From NCBI GenBank assembly GCA_016718875.1, contig JADKBL010000012.1, forward strand, positions 1-64,000: a DNA stretch of 64,000 nucleotides. Direction: 5' to 3'. The notes beneath the pieces were generated by a model. That model searched no databases. It saw only the letters and a list, made by a program, of their open reading frames with translations, and had not been told where the DNA came from. The position numbers and the translations under genes were made by a program. Below are positions 9,754-19,667 of the stretch, piece after piece (position 1 is the first letter of the stretch; every line of letters begins with the position of its first letter). Source of the DNA: Bacteroidota bacterium. Its GTDB lineage: Bacteria; Bacteroidota; Bacteroidia; Bacteroidales; VadinHA17.

Positions 9754-10986
9754 TTATTTCTTCTCGTTTTCTTCGATAATAGCCCTGTGAGCCATCAGTC
9801 GTATCGCATTGATCCTGATGAACCCTTTACTGTCAGTCTGGTCGAATCCGCCTTCAATATCCATGCTTGAAAGCTTTTTGTTGTATAGTGATGAAGGTGA
9901 TTCCCTGCCTTCAATCATAACATTCCCTTTGTATAGACAGAGATGTACACTTCCGTCAATAAGCTCCTGGCTCTTCTTGATTGCTGCCATAAGGAAATCC
10001 ATTTCAGGACTGAACCAGAATCCGTTATAAATGATTTCGGCAAATTTGGGAGTAAGCATGTTAACAAGTCGCATTACTTCCCTGTCCATTGCAATACCTT
10101 CAATATCCTTATGAGCAATATGGAGCACAGTTGCCGCAGGAGTCTCATAAACACCTCTCGACTTTATACCTACATACCTGTTCTCAACCATGTCAAGCAG
10201 GCCAATTCCATTCTTGCCGGCAAGTTCATTAAGATAAACATACATCTCATAAGAATCCTCCTTAACAGTACCATCATCTTTGTTGATGAGCTTAACAGGA
10301 AGTCCATTTTTGAAATGAATTACAATTCGGGTTTCCTTGTCTGGAGCATCCTGAGGCATCACCATCTTTTCAAGCATACTTTTGTGAAGAGTGTACATAG
10401 GATCTTCCAGAACACCGGCTTCATGACTGATATGCATGAGGTTATCATCCTCGCTGTAGGGCTTGTCGATACTCGCTTTTACCGGGATCTTCTTTTCAGA
10501 GGCATACTTGAGAAGGTCGGTCCTGCCCTGGAACTGTGAAAGAAATTCCTTGTCCTTCCATGGGGATATTACCTTCACACCCGGCATCAGGGCATAATAA
10601 GTAAGCTCAAATCTTACCTGATCATTTCCTTTTCCGGTTGCACCATGGGCTACTGCAACAGCACCTTCTGCTTTTGCAACTTCAATCTGTTTTTTTGCGA
10701 TCAGTGGACGGGCAAGTGCAGTACCCAGAAGATACCTGTCCTCATATATTGCGTTTGCCATAATGGCTTTCAGAACATATTCTTCAATAAACTCCCTTTT
10801 AAGATCTGCTATTATGACTTTCGAAGCGCCAAGAAGCAAAGCCTTTTCCCTGCATGCATCAAAATCCTCTTTCTGTCCCACATCGGCAACAAATGCAATT
10901 ATTTCATACCCCTTTTCAATCAGCCATTTAAGGATGACCGATGTATCCAGACCTCCGCTATACGCCAAAACAACTTTTTCTTTCAT
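9754..10986 (-). CDS. argG: Argininosuccinate synthase
   Basis: 410 residues. It joins citrulline and aspartate using ATP. The N-type ATP pyrophosphatase P-loop AYSGGLDTSV is at residues 8-17; further family blocks are GATGKGNDQVRFE, SPWKD and ESRGVYETPA (here KSRGVYETPAATVL). Transcribed with argH. The upstream gap to argR (about 70 bases) is very AT-rich; I could not find a clean ArgR box or promoter there. Confidence 0.97.
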   Translation of the reverse strand: MKEKVVLAYSGGLDTSVILKWLIEKGYEIIAFVADVGQKEDFDACREKALLLGASKVIIADLKREFIEEYVLKAIMANAIYEDRYLLGTALARPLIAKKQIEVAKAEGAVAVAHGATGKGNDQVRFELTYYALMPGVKVISPWKDKEFLSQFQGRTDLLKYASEKKIPVKASIDKPYSEDDNLMHISHEAGVLEDPMYTLHKSMLEKMVMPQDAPDKETRIVIHFKNGLPVKLINKDDGTVKEDSYEMYVYLNELAGKNGIGLLDMVENRYVGIKSRGVYETPAATVLHIAHKDIEGIAMDREVMRLVNMLTPKFAEIIYNGFWFSPEMDFLMAAIKKSQELIDGSVHLCLYKGNVMIEGRESPSSLYNKKLSSMDIEGGFDQTDSKGFIRINAIRLMAHRAIIEENEKK

Positions 10987-11054
10987 TTTTTTTAATTTGA
11001 CTTGTTATATACTATGAATGCTTTTTTATTATAAATGATTGTTTACAGCCGGTT

Positions 11055-11534
11055 CTACTTCTTTCTTATCTGTTCATGCAGGCCAGGTAAAATTATCTCC
11101 AGACATGAGTGTAGCTGATGCGATGAAATACCGTCCCTTGGAATAAGGAGAATAGTGTCATCCCCTGCAATTGTACCGGCAATTTCATAACGCCCGGCAT
11201 TGTCGATATACAATGCTGTATTATTGGCATTTCCGGGGAAGGTTCTTATTATCAGCATTCCTTTTGCTTCAATAATATCAAGTATTACCGGAACTATATT
11301 AAGCCGCATCGGAGAATCAGATACAGTCCTGGTACTTTCAGGAAGAGAGTACCTGTATCCGCCGGCTCCGTCAGGAATCCTGCCTACCCCCAGCTGCCTT
11401 AAATTGCGGGAGAGAGTAGCCTGTGTACAGCTTATCCCCTTCCCTTTCAGTTTTTTAAGCAGCTCTTCCTGTGTTGTTATCCTGGCCTCGCTTATTATTT
11501 TCTCAATTGCGAGAAGCCTTTTGGTCTTTTGCAT
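11055..11534 (-). CDS. argR: Arginine repressor ArgR
   Basis: 159 residues from the ATG at 11534. A longer reading from TTG at 11555 is rejected because its first codons lie in the likely promoter/operator. The N-terminal winged helix has QEELLKKLKGKGI and the recognition-helix signature QATLSRNLRQLGV (about 38-50). The C-terminal arginine-binding, hexamer-forming domain has GTIAGDDTILLI, where the two Asp contact arginine. It is divergent from carB, with paired palindromic boxes between them, which suggests autoregulation and control of carB. Confidence 0.93.
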   Translation of the reverse strand: MQKTKRLLAIEKIISEARITTQEELLKKLKGKGISCTQATLSRNLRQLGVGRIPDGAGGYRYSLPESTRTVSDSPMRLNIVPVILDIIEAKGMLIIRTFPGNANNTALYIDNAGRYEIAGTIAGDDTILLIPRDGISSHQLHSCLEIILPGLHEQIRKK

Positions 11535-11564
11535 ATTTATGCATTTATTTTGCAAATATATTCA
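11530..11564. promoter_or_regulatory. Likely ArgR operator: two boxes 21 bp apart, overlapping the argR promoter
   Basis: TGCATATTTATGCA (11530-11543) is a perfect 6-2-6 palindrome and TGCAAATATATTCA (11551-11564) is a weaker one. Their centres are exactly 21 bp apart, the classic spacing of paired ARG boxes, and the half-sites resemble TGAAT/ATTCA. On the minus strand the second box contains TATATTTG (11560-11553), a -7 element for argR, and the first box overlaps the argR start codon. Confidence 0.65.
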
Positions 11565-11602
11565 TTTTTTATTAAATAGAAACTTAAATCAAAAAAATGT
11601 GC

Positions 11603-11610
11603 TAATTTTG
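11603..11610 (+). promoter_or_regulatory. Bacteroidota -7 box for carB
   Basis: TAATTTTG matches TAnnTTTG and lies 17 bases before the carB ATG, giving a very short leader. It sits inside the small inverted repeat GTGC...GCAC (11599-11616). No clear -33 element is seen. Confidence 0.55.
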
Positions 11611-11627
11611 CCGCACAAAATCTGACA

Positions 11628-14600
11628 ATGAAAGAAGAAATAAAAAAGGTAATCATCCTCGGTTCAGGAGCTCTCAAAATCGGAGAAGCCGGCGAATTCG
11701 ATTACTCTGGCTCACAGGCTTTGAAAGCTCTTAAAGAAGAGGGAGTTCAGACCGTTCTTATTAATCCTAATATCGCAACTGTCCAGACTTCAGAAGGCCT
11801 GGCCGATACAATTTATTTCCTCCCTGTTACCCCATATTTTGTTGAGGAGGTAATTAAAAAAGAAAAACCTGATGGGATTCTTCTCTCATTCGGAGGACAG
11901 ACAGCACTAAACTGCGGTACAGAGCTTTTCAAAGCCGGGGTTTATGAAAAATACAATGTAAGAGTACTTGGAACTCCCGTGAGGGCAATAATGGATACCG
12001 AGGACAGGGAACTTTTTGTCAGGAAACTTGATGAGATTGATGTTAAAACACCCAGCAGCATTGCTGTTACCGGGGTAGAAGAAGCCATTGATGCTGCAGG
12101 CAAACTTGGATTCCCCGTAATTATCAGGGCAGCCTATACGCTGGGAGGACAGGGAAGCGGTTTCGCATCCAATACCGAAGAATTGAGAAATCTTGCCTCA
12201 AAAGCATTTTCATACTCCAACCAGATCCTTGTTGAGGAATCACTCAAAGGATGGAAAGAAGTTGAATATGAAGTGGTTCGTGACCGTTTCGACAATTGCA
12301 TCACTGTGTGTAACATGGAAAACTTTGATCCGCTTGGTATTCATACAGGTGAGAGTATTGTTGTTGCACCGTCGCAAACTCTTACAAACAGCGAGTATCA
12401 TAAACTAAGAGAACTTGCTATAAAAATAATCAGGCACATAGGAATCGTTGGCGAATGTAATGTTCAATATGCACTTTCACCCGACTCGGAAGACTACCGG
12501 GTTATTGAGGTAAATGCCCGATTATCGCGTTCAAGTGCCCTTGCATCAAAGGCAACCGGCTACCCCCTTGCCTTCATTGCTGCAAAACTTGGTATGGGAT
12601 ACGGACTCCATGAGCTGAAAAACTCTGTGACAAAAAATACTACAGCATGCTTTGAACCTGCCCTTGACTATATTGTCTGCAAAATTCCCCGCTGGGACCT
12701 GAATAAATTCGAAGGAGTATCACACCTTATCGGCAGCAGCATGAAGAGCGTCGGGGAGGTGATGGCCATCGGACGGACATTCGAGGAGGCAATACAAAAA
12801 GGACTGCGAATGATCGGTCAGGGAATGCACGGTTTTACCGGCAACCGCGACCTTAGCTTTGAGGATATTGAAAGAGAATTGTCGGAACCTACCGACATGA
12901 GGATCTTTTCTATTGCCGAAGCACTTGAGAAAGGAATGTCTGTCGACAGGATCTATGAACTTACAAAAATTGATAAATGGTTCCTGTTTAAACTCAGGAA
13001 TATAGTCAGTATAAAGGATGAGCTTTGCAAATACAAGACCTTCGAGTCAATTCCTCATGAACTCCTGGCTCATTCAAAAATAAACGGGTTCAGTGATTTC
13101 CAGATAACCAGGCATGTTCTTAAATCAGGATCCGATCATATCAACGACGATCTGATGAAGCTGAGGAGCTACAGAAAGTCAATTGGCATTGTCCCATATG
13201 TCAAACAGATCGATACCCTGGCAGCAGAATACCCTGCGGTTACTAATTATCTTTATCTGACATACAGCGGTACAGAGCATGACATAATATGCGAAAATGA
13301 CAAGAAGTCTGTAATTGTTCTTGGGTCAGGGGCATACAGGATCGGGTCAAGCGTTGAATTCGACTGGTGCTCTGTTAATGCTATCGATACAATCAAAAAG
13401 GAAGGCTTGCGATCGGTTATGATCAATTATAATCCCGAAACCGTTAGTACCGACTATGACATCTGCGACAGGCTTTACTTCGATGAACTTACATTTGAAA
13501 GGGTACTCGACATAATAGATATTGAAAACCCCGGAGGAGTTATTGTATCGGTGGGCGGACAGATCCCCAATAACCTGGCCATGAGGCTCTATAATGAAAA
13601 TGTCCCGGTAATTGGAACCTCTCCGATATCAATCGACAGGGCAGAGAACAGGCATAAATTCTCGGAGATGCTCGACAATCTACATGTAGATCAGCCGCGA
13701 TGGAAAGAGCTTTCATCTATTGATGACATTTATGAGTTTGTTGACAGGATAGGTTTTCCTGTACTGATCAGACCATCATATGTTCTTTCAGGAGCTGCAA
13801 TGAATGTGGTATCCAATAAAAATGAACTTACACACTACCTCAACCTTGCAGCCAAAGTTTCAAAACAATATCCTGTTGTTGTTTCCGAATTCATCGAAAA
13901 CGCGAAGGAGATCGAGTTGGATGCCGTGGCCCGCGACGGAGAGATGATTGCATACGCAATTAGTGAGCATGTAGAATTTGCCGGAGTTCATTCAGGTGAT
14001 GCAACAATGGTATTTCCTGCACAGAAAATTTATTTTGAAACGGCCAGACGAATAAAGAGAATTTCGAGGGAAATTGCCCGAGAGCTCAAAATAACAGGCC
14101 CATTCAATATTCAGTTTCTTGCCAAAGACAATGATATAAAGGTAATAGAATGTAATCTCAGAGCCAGCCGCAGTATGCCATTCGTCTCAAAAGTTCTTAA
14201 GACCAACCTGATAGAACTTGCAACAAAGGTAATGCTGGGTGTACCTGTTGAGAAACCAAGGAAAACTGTATTTGAACTCGACTATGTGGGAGTCAAAGCT
14301 CCTCAGTTCAGTTTCTCACGTCTTGCCAAGGCCGATCCTGTCCTGGGTGTCGATATGTCCTCCACCGGAGAGGTGGGATGCATTGGAGAAGGATTCTATG
14401 AAGCAATACTGAAAGCAATGTTCTCGGTGGGCTACAGGGTACCAAAAAAGAGTATCCTTCTTTCAACAGGTCCTGCCAGATCAAAAGTTGAGCTGCTAAA
14501 CAGCGCCAGGGCCCTGGTGGAAAAAGGACATAAGCTTTATGCTACAAGAGGAACCCAGCAGTTTCTGCAGAATGCCGGAATCGAAGCCCATGTGGCATAC

Positions 14601-14849
14601 TGGCCCGATGAGAAGAAATCACCCAATACTATTGATCTTATAAAATCGAGGGAAGTTGACCTTGTTGTAAATATCCCGAAAGACCTTAGTGCTTCCGAGC
14701 TGCAAAATGATTATACAATCAGACGCAGCGCAGTCGATTTCAATGTGCCTCTGATCACAAATGCACGTCTTGCCAGTGCATTCATTCTGGCATATTGCAA
14801 ATTAAAGATCGAGGATCTTAAGATAATGAGCTGGGAGGAGTATAAATAA
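11628..14849 (+). CDS. carB: Carbamoyl-phosphate synthase large subunit
   Basis: 1073 residues, full length. Two homologous ATP-grasp halves: the first begins KKVIILGSGALKIGEAGEFDYSG, which is IGQAGEFDYSG in many relatives, and the second begins near residue 560 with SVIVLGSGAYRIG and VEFDWC. The first half makes carboxyphosphate and carbamate, the second phosphorylates carbamate. The C-terminal methylglyoxal-synthase-like regulatory domain (about 940-1073) includes GHKLYATRGTQQFL. It is divergent from argR and followed after one base by an acetyltransferase gene. Confidence 0.96.
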   Translation: MKEEIKKVIILGSGALKIGEAGEFDYSGSQALKALKEEGVQTVLINPNIATVQTSEGLADTIYFLPVTPYFVEEVIKKEKPDGILLSFGGQTALNCGTELFKAGVYEKYNVRVLGTPVRAIMDTEDRELFVRKLDEIDVKTPSSIAVTGVEEAIDAAGKLGFPVIIRAAYTLGGQGSGFASNTEELRNLASKAFSYSNQILVEESLKGWKEVEYEVVRDRFDNCITVCNMENFDPLGIHTGESIVVAPSQTLTNSEYHKLRELAIKIIRHIGIVGECNVQYALSPDSEDYRVIEVNARLSRSSALASKATGYPLAFIAAKLGMGYGLHELKNSVTKNTTACFEPALDYIVCKIPRWDLNKFEGVSHLIGSSMKSVGEVMAIGRTFEEAIQKGLRMIGQGMHGFTGNRDLSFEDIERELSEPTDMRIFSIAEALEKGMSVDRIYELTKIDKWFLFKLRNIVSIKDELCKYKTFESIPHELLAHSKINGFSDFQITRHVLKSGSDHINDDLMKLRSYRKSIGIVPYVKQIDTLAAEYPAVTNYLYLTYSGTEHDIICENDKKSVIVLGSGAYRIGSSVEFDWCSVNAIDTIKKEGLRSVMINYNPETVSTDYDICDRLYFDELTFERVLDIIDIENPGGVIVSVGGQIPNNLAMRLYNENVPVIGTSPISIDRAENRHKFSEMLDNLHVDQPRWKELSSIDDIYEFVDRIGFPVLIRPSYVLSGAAMNVVSNKNELTHYLNLAAKVSKQYPVVVSEFIENAKEIELDAVARDGEMIAYAISEHVEFAGVHSGDATMVFPAQKIYFETARRIKRISREIARELKITGPFNIQFLAKDNDIKVIECNLRASRSMPFVSKVLKTNLIELATKVMLGVPVEKPRKTVFELDYVGVKAPQFSFSRLAKADPVLGVDMSSTGEVGCIGEGFYEAILKAMFSVGYRVPKKSILLSTGPARSKVELLNSARALVEKGHKLYATRGTQQFLQNAGIEAHVAYWPDEKKSPNTIDLIKSREVDLVVNIPKDLSASELQNDYTIRRSAVDFNVPLITNARLASAFILAYCKLKIEDLKIMSWEEYK

Positions 14850-14850
14850 A

Positions 14851-15297
14851 ATGATCTCCATACGAAAAGCCAACCCGGAGGATGCAGCTGTAATTATCGA
14901 TTTTCAGGAGAAAATGGCCTGGGAAACCGAACAGCTTACACTTATCCATGATGTGGTGATAAAAGGTGTTAAGGCAGTGTTTGATAATACCTCCAGAGGA
15001 CAATACTGGGTTGCCGACAACAATGGTCAGGTAATTGCTTCACTCCTTATCACTTTTGAGTGGAGCGACTGGAGAAATGCGAATGTCTGGTGGTTCCAGT
15101 CGGTATTTGTTCTTCCCTCCTTCCGCAGGAAAGGTATCTTCAGAAAGATGTATTCATTCATTAAGGATGAAGCTGAAAAACAGGGAATAGCAGGTCTTCG
15201 TCTCTACGTAGAGACAAACAATATTCCGGCTCAGAAGACCTATGAATCACTTGGTATGCAGAGTGAGCACTACCGGATGTATGAATGGCTAAAATAA
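14851..15297 (+). CDS. GNAT family N-acetyltransferase
   Basis: 148 residues with the GNAT fold. Motif A, which binds the pyrophosphate of acetyl-CoA, appears as FVLPSFRRKGIFRKMYSFI (about 89-107), with the R-x-x-G-x-x pattern. The C-terminal part has LRLYVETNNIPAQKTYESLGM, typical of small-molecule or protein acetyltransferases. The substrate is unknown. The start is one base after the carB stop, so it is translated from the carB transcript. It overlaps the next gene by 13 bases. Confidence 0.85.
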   Translation: MISIRKANPEDAAVIIDFQEKMAWETEQLTLIHDVVIKGVKAVFDNTSRGQYWVADNNGQVIASLLITFEWSDWRNANVWWFQSVFVLPSFRRKGIFRKMYSFIKDEAEKQGIAGLRLYVETNNIPAQKTYESLGMQSEHYRMYEWLK

Positions 15298-16388
15298 TTC
15301 TGATGCAATGGCTTGCATTGATATTGGTTCTGCCTTATTTCTGGATTCTCCTTTCTGTTTACAGGGGACTTAAAAAAATAAATACCTTCTGCCCCAACAA
15401 GCCTGGCAATCAAAAAATTTCTGTAATCGTTGCATGCAGGAATGAAAGTGAAAACATTCCTCTCCTTTTAAATGATCTTGCTGCACAGTCTTATCCTCCT
15501 GATCTTTTTGAGGTAATTATAATTGATGACAACTCATCTGACAATTCGTACGGGATAGCTTCATCTTTCGGGGCCATAAAGAATCTTACCGTTCTTAGAA
15601 ACAATGGGGAGGGTAAAAAATCAGCTATCAGAACAGGTGTAATTGCAGCAAAAGGATCGCTGATAATTACAACTGATGCTGATTGCCGCATAAAAACCAG
15701 GTGGCTGGAAACAATAAGTTCATTCTCTGACTCCTCAGGTGCCGTCATGATAGTATGTCCTGTAATTCTTGAAGAAGGCAAAGGATTCTCCGGAAAATTT
15801 GCAGAGCTTGAATTTTTAAGTCTGCAGGGAGTAACAGCAGGAACACTGGCCCGGGGAAGCGGGGTAATGTGTAATGGTGCAAACCTGGCCTTCACCAGGG
15901 AGGCTTACCTTTCAAATATGGAAAATATTCACACCGAAATTCCATCAGGTGATGATGTCTTCCTTTTGCACAGCATGAAAAACAGTGGTGGTTTAAAGAT
16001 AGAATGGCTCGAATCAATTGAAGCTGTTGTCAGAACTTCCTCTCCTTTATCATCAGGTAATTTCTTCAGACAGCGTGGCAGGTGGATTTCAAAAGCCACG
16101 GCTTATAATGATACATACACTATTATACTTGGAATTGTAACATTTGTTACAATTTTGATGATGCTTATAATTCCCGTTGCAGCACTTTTCGATTACACTT
16201 ATATATATGTATACTTCGCAATTCTGATTCTTAAATCAATTCCGGATTATCTGATCCTCGGTAATACAACTGAACGGTATGGCAAAAGAAAACTGATGTC
16301 ATGGTTTTTACCATCACAGTTTTTCTACCCCATCTATGTTCTTATTAGTGTGTTTTATGGATACATATGTCGGCAGAAATGGCATTAA
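15285..16388 (+). CDS. Membrane-bound family 2 glycosyltransferase
   Basis: 367 residues. An N-terminal membrane helix (about 5-22) leads to a GT2 catalytic domain: ISVIVACRNE, then EVIIIDDNSSDNS, the metal-binding TTDADCRI, and the QRGRW signature (QxxRW type) of processive or membrane GT2 enzymes. Three more membrane helices follow (about 280-360). It probably transfers a sugar from a nucleotide donor to a lipid or a growing envelope glycan; the acceptor is unknown. An alternative ATG at 15303 would remove the overlap with the GNAT gene. Its 3' end overlaps convergent recQ by 4 bases. Confidence 0.82.
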   Translation: MAKIILMQWLALILVLPYFWILLSVYRGLKKINTFCPNKPGNQKISVIVACRNESENIPLLLNDLAAQSYPPDLFEVIIIDDNSSDNSYGIASSFGAIKNLTVLRNNGEGKKSAIRTGVIAAKGSLIITTDADCRIKTRWLETISSFSDSSGAVMIVCPVILEEGKGFSGKFAELEFLSLQGVTAGTLARGSGVMCNGANLAFTREAYLSNMENIHTEIPSGDDVFLLHSMKNSGGLKIEWLESIEAVVRTSSPLSSGNFFRQRGRWISKATAYNDTYTIILGIVTFVTILMMLIIPVAALFDYTYIYVYFAILILKSIPDYLILGNTTERYGKRKLMSWFLPSQFFYPIYVLISVFYGYICRQKWH

Positions 16389-18565
16389 TTACCCATTTCT
16401 GACAGGAATTTGATCCTCATGAGCCTGATCTCCTCCTCTTCAAATTCACTTCCCAGTTCTTTTATTGCATCTTCAAGCGAATCAGTCTCTGCTTCTTCCC
16501 TGAAGTATGAATATATATCGTGCTGGCGTTCATCATCTATAACACTATTGATATAATAATCGAGATTGATCCTGGTGCCGGAATTGACAATAGCTTCAAT
16601 CTCCGAGATTAATTCAGGCATATCCATTCCCTTTGCTTCAGCAACATCCTCAAGCGACCGTTTCATATCAATGCTCTGGATAATATATACTTTTATGCCT
16701 GATTTATTGACCACCGATTTTACAACCATATCAAGCGGTCTGATAATCTCCTTCTCTTCGACGTATCGTTGTATTACCTCAATAAACTCAGTGCCATAAC
16801 GCTGTGCCTTTCCTGCTCCCACTCCTGAAATATTCTGCAGTTCATCAATTGTTATCGGATACTGTATTGCCATATCTTCAAGCGACGGATCCTGAAAAAT
16901 AACAAAGGGAGGCACACTCTTTACTTTTGATATTTTTTTACGGAGATCCTTCAGGATGCTGAAAAGTTCCTCATCCACAGCCGTAATTTTAGCTCCGAAA
17001 GCACTTTCGTCATCTCCTGATTCCGCATAATCATGATCTTCAGCCAGCATGAAAGAGGTAGGATTTTCAAGAAATTCCATACCCCTCTGAGTCAGCTTGA
17101 GAAGTCCGTAGTTTTCAATATCCTTTGTAAGAAATTTTGCTATAAGAGCCTGTCTTATAACCATATTCCAGAATTTCTCATCCTTGTCCTCCCCTGATCC
17201 GAAAAACTCAAGCTTATGGTGTTTGTATGACTTGATGGCCGAAGTAACCTTACCAGCAAGTATATTTGCCACGTGGTCGGCTTTGAACTTCTCTTTAATT
17301 GCCAGAATTGTTTCAAGAACATTCACAACGGCATCATTACCTTCAAATTGGGTCTTGGGATGCAGGCAGTTATCACATGCCTCACAGTTTTCCTTGTCGT
17401 ATTCCTCACCGAAATAATGTAGCAGAAGCCTTCTGCGGCAGACTGATGATTCTGCATATGAAACTGTCTCAAGCAGCAGCTGCTTGCCTATCTCCTGTTC
17501 AGCAATCGGTTTACCCTGCATGAATTTTTCAAGCTTTGTAATATCGCTGTAACTGTAATAAGCTATACAGTTCCCTTCCCCTCCGTCACGTCCTGCCCTG
17601 CCTGTTTCCTGGTAATAACCTTCGAGGCTCTTGGGAATATCATAATGTATAACAAATCGTACATCAGGCTTATCAATGCCCATTCCAAAAGCAATTGTAG
17701 CCACAATAATATCCACTTCTTCCATCAGGAACTTATCCTGGTTGGTTGTCCTGGTTCCTGAGTCCATTCCGGCATGGTACGGAAGTGCTTTTATTCCGTT
17801 TACCTTAAGTAGCTCGGCTATCTCCTCAACCTTTTTACGGCTCAGACAATATATGATTCCTGATTTGCCGTTGTTATTCTTTATGTACTTGATAATCTCC
17901 TTTGAAACATCCTGTTTCGACTTGACCTCATAATAAAGGTTTGGCCTGTTAAAGGATGATTTGAATTCATCAGCATCCAGAATTCCTAAATTCTTCTGAA
18001 TGTCGTGCTATACCTTTGGGGTGGCAGTTGCAGTAAGTGCTATAATCGGAGAACGTCCGATTGTATCAATAATCGGGCGTATCCTCCTGTATTCAGGCCT
18101 GAAATCATGACCCCACTCCGATATGCAATGGGCCTCATCAATGGCATAGAATGAAATATCGATATTTTTCAGGAATTCAATGTTCTCCTCCTTTGTAAGC
18201 GATTCAGGGGCAACGTAAAGCAGCTTGGCCTTGCCTGTAAGTACATCCTTTTTTACCCTGGCTATTTCAGACTTTGTAAGGGATGAGTTCAGAAAATGGG
18301 CAACATCATCATCAGTACTGAAATTCCTCATCGCATCTACCTGATTCTTCATGAGAGCGATAAGAGGCGAAATAACTATTGCTGTTCCCTTTTTCATAAC
18401 TGCAGGAAGCTGATAGCACAATGATTTGCCTCCTCCTGTTGGCATAAGCACAAAAGTATCCCTGCCTTCAAGAACATTTTTTATAATAGGTTCCTGATTG
18501 CCTTTAAAAGTATCGAACCCAAAATACTTTTTTAAGTAATCATGTATTGTTGAATCATTAAGCAT
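16385..18565 (-). pseudogene. recQ: ATP-dependent DNA helicase RecQ, interrupted by an in-frame TAG
   Basis: About 726 codons, normal for Bacteroidota RecQ. Helicase motifs are intact: LMPTGGGKSLCYQLP (Walker A), YAIDEAHCISEWGHDFRP, LTATATPKV, and YYQETGRAGRDG. The Zn-binding region has CRRRLLLHYFGEEYDKENC and CDNC, followed by winged-helix and HRDC domains. A TAG at 18010-18008 sits between TATATPKV and HDIQKNLGI in the same frame. Relatives have Gln there, so CAG to TAG is the simplest change; there is no frameshift. The start at 18565 (MLNDSTI) is preferred over 18589. Confidence 0.9.
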
Positions 18566-18783
18566 AATATCCCCACAATTGATAATCAATCAGGTGTGTT
18601 TGTACCTGACAGTTTATATAAAGTTAATAAATTTCGTTATTAAAAAATATATTTTTCCGGTTTATTAACATAATTGAGGCAGGAATTATTGCATTCACTT
18701 TACCTGACATACAAATTGATGTTGTTTTGATAAATAAGATTTATCATCTTTACAGGCTGATTTAAAATATATACTGTTTTTGT

Positions 18784-19659
18784 ATGGCTAATTTCTGGGA
18801 GAAAGGCAAGAAGGGTGAAAAAGAGATGTCGTTCCTTGAGCATCTTGAGGAGCTAAGATGGCACATCATACGTTCAATATCCGCGATTGTGATATTGATG
18901 ATTACAGCTTTTATTTTCAAGAACATAATTTTTGACAAAATAATACTCGCTCCAAAGAGTCCTGATTTTATTACCGCAAGACTACTCTGCCGGCTTGGTG
19001 AATATCTGGAAACAACATCACTTTGTATAAATACACAACCTCTTAACCTGATAAACATAAAAATGTCGGGGCAGCTTACTACACATATTACAGTATCCCT
19101 TGTTGCAGGTCTTATACTTGCCTTCCCTGTCGTCCTGTGGGAGTTCTGGCAATTTTTCAAACCTGCACTTAAAGCAAATGAAGCCCGGTATGCAAAAGGT
19201 GCAGTTTTTGCCGCATCAATGCTTTTCTTTACAGGTGTGTCATTCGGATATTTCCTGCTTGCTCCTCTCTCAATTCATTTTCTTAGTTCATATGAGATCA
19301 GTGCCGATGTGGTCAACCAGATAAATGTAAGGTCATACATAGGAACCCTTACATCAATATGTCTTGCGACCGGATTAGTATTCGAACTTCCCATAATTGC
19401 TTTCTTCCTCACCAAGATCGGACTCGTAACTCCTACATTCATGAGGAAATACAGGAAGCATGCCATTGTGGTTATCTTTATTATTGCAGCAATAATTACT
19501 CCGCCTGATGTATTTTCACAAACACTGGTGGCTATTCCGCTCCTTATCCTTTACGAGGTAAGTATATTTATCTCAGCAGGTGTTATGAAACAGAAACAGA
19601 GGGACAGTGACGCTTTTATGAAAGATGACGAGCCTCAAACCAATACTGCAACTTCATAA
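18784..19659 (+). CDS. tatC: Sec-independent protein translocase subunit TatC
   Basis: 291 residues with six predicted membrane helices. It binds twin-arginine signal peptides and forms the core of the Tat export site. The N-terminal cytoplasmic signature is MSFLEHLEELRWHIIRS (residues 15-31). The loop with FWQFFKPAL and the second family signature around FGYFLLAPLSIHFLSSY are present; RKYRKHAIVVIFIIAAIITPPD is the typical late block. A Tat substrate is encoded in this window (ferredoxin at 62120-62983). lptB follows after 8 bases. Confidence 0.95.
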   Translation: MANFWEKGKKGEKEMSFLEHLEELRWHIIRSISAIVILMITAFIFKNIIFDKIILAPKSPDFITARLLCRLGEYLETTSLCINTQPLNLINIKMSGQLTTHITVSLVAGLILAFPVVLWEFWQFFKPALKANEARYAKGAVFAASMLFFTGVSFGYFLLAPLSIHFLSSYEISADVVNQINVRSYIGTLTSICLATGLVFELPIIAFFLTKIGLVTPTFMRKYRKHAIVVIFIIAAIITPPDVFSQTLVAIPLLILYEVSIFISAGVMKQKQRDSDAFMKDDEPQTNTATS

Positions 19660-19667
19660 CCTTTAAT

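Noticed and set aside
9943..10539. 198-codon open frame antisense to argG
   Set aside because: argG has all family motifs on the other strand, and this frame shows no recognisable protein.
11535..11555. TTG start of argR at 11555
   Set aside because: It lies in the likely -7 box and operator; the ATG at 11534 fits the family N-terminus.
18008..18010. TAG as a recoded Gln codon
   Set aside because: Several intact genes in the window end in TAG, so it is a normal stop; a point mutation or base-call error is simpler.
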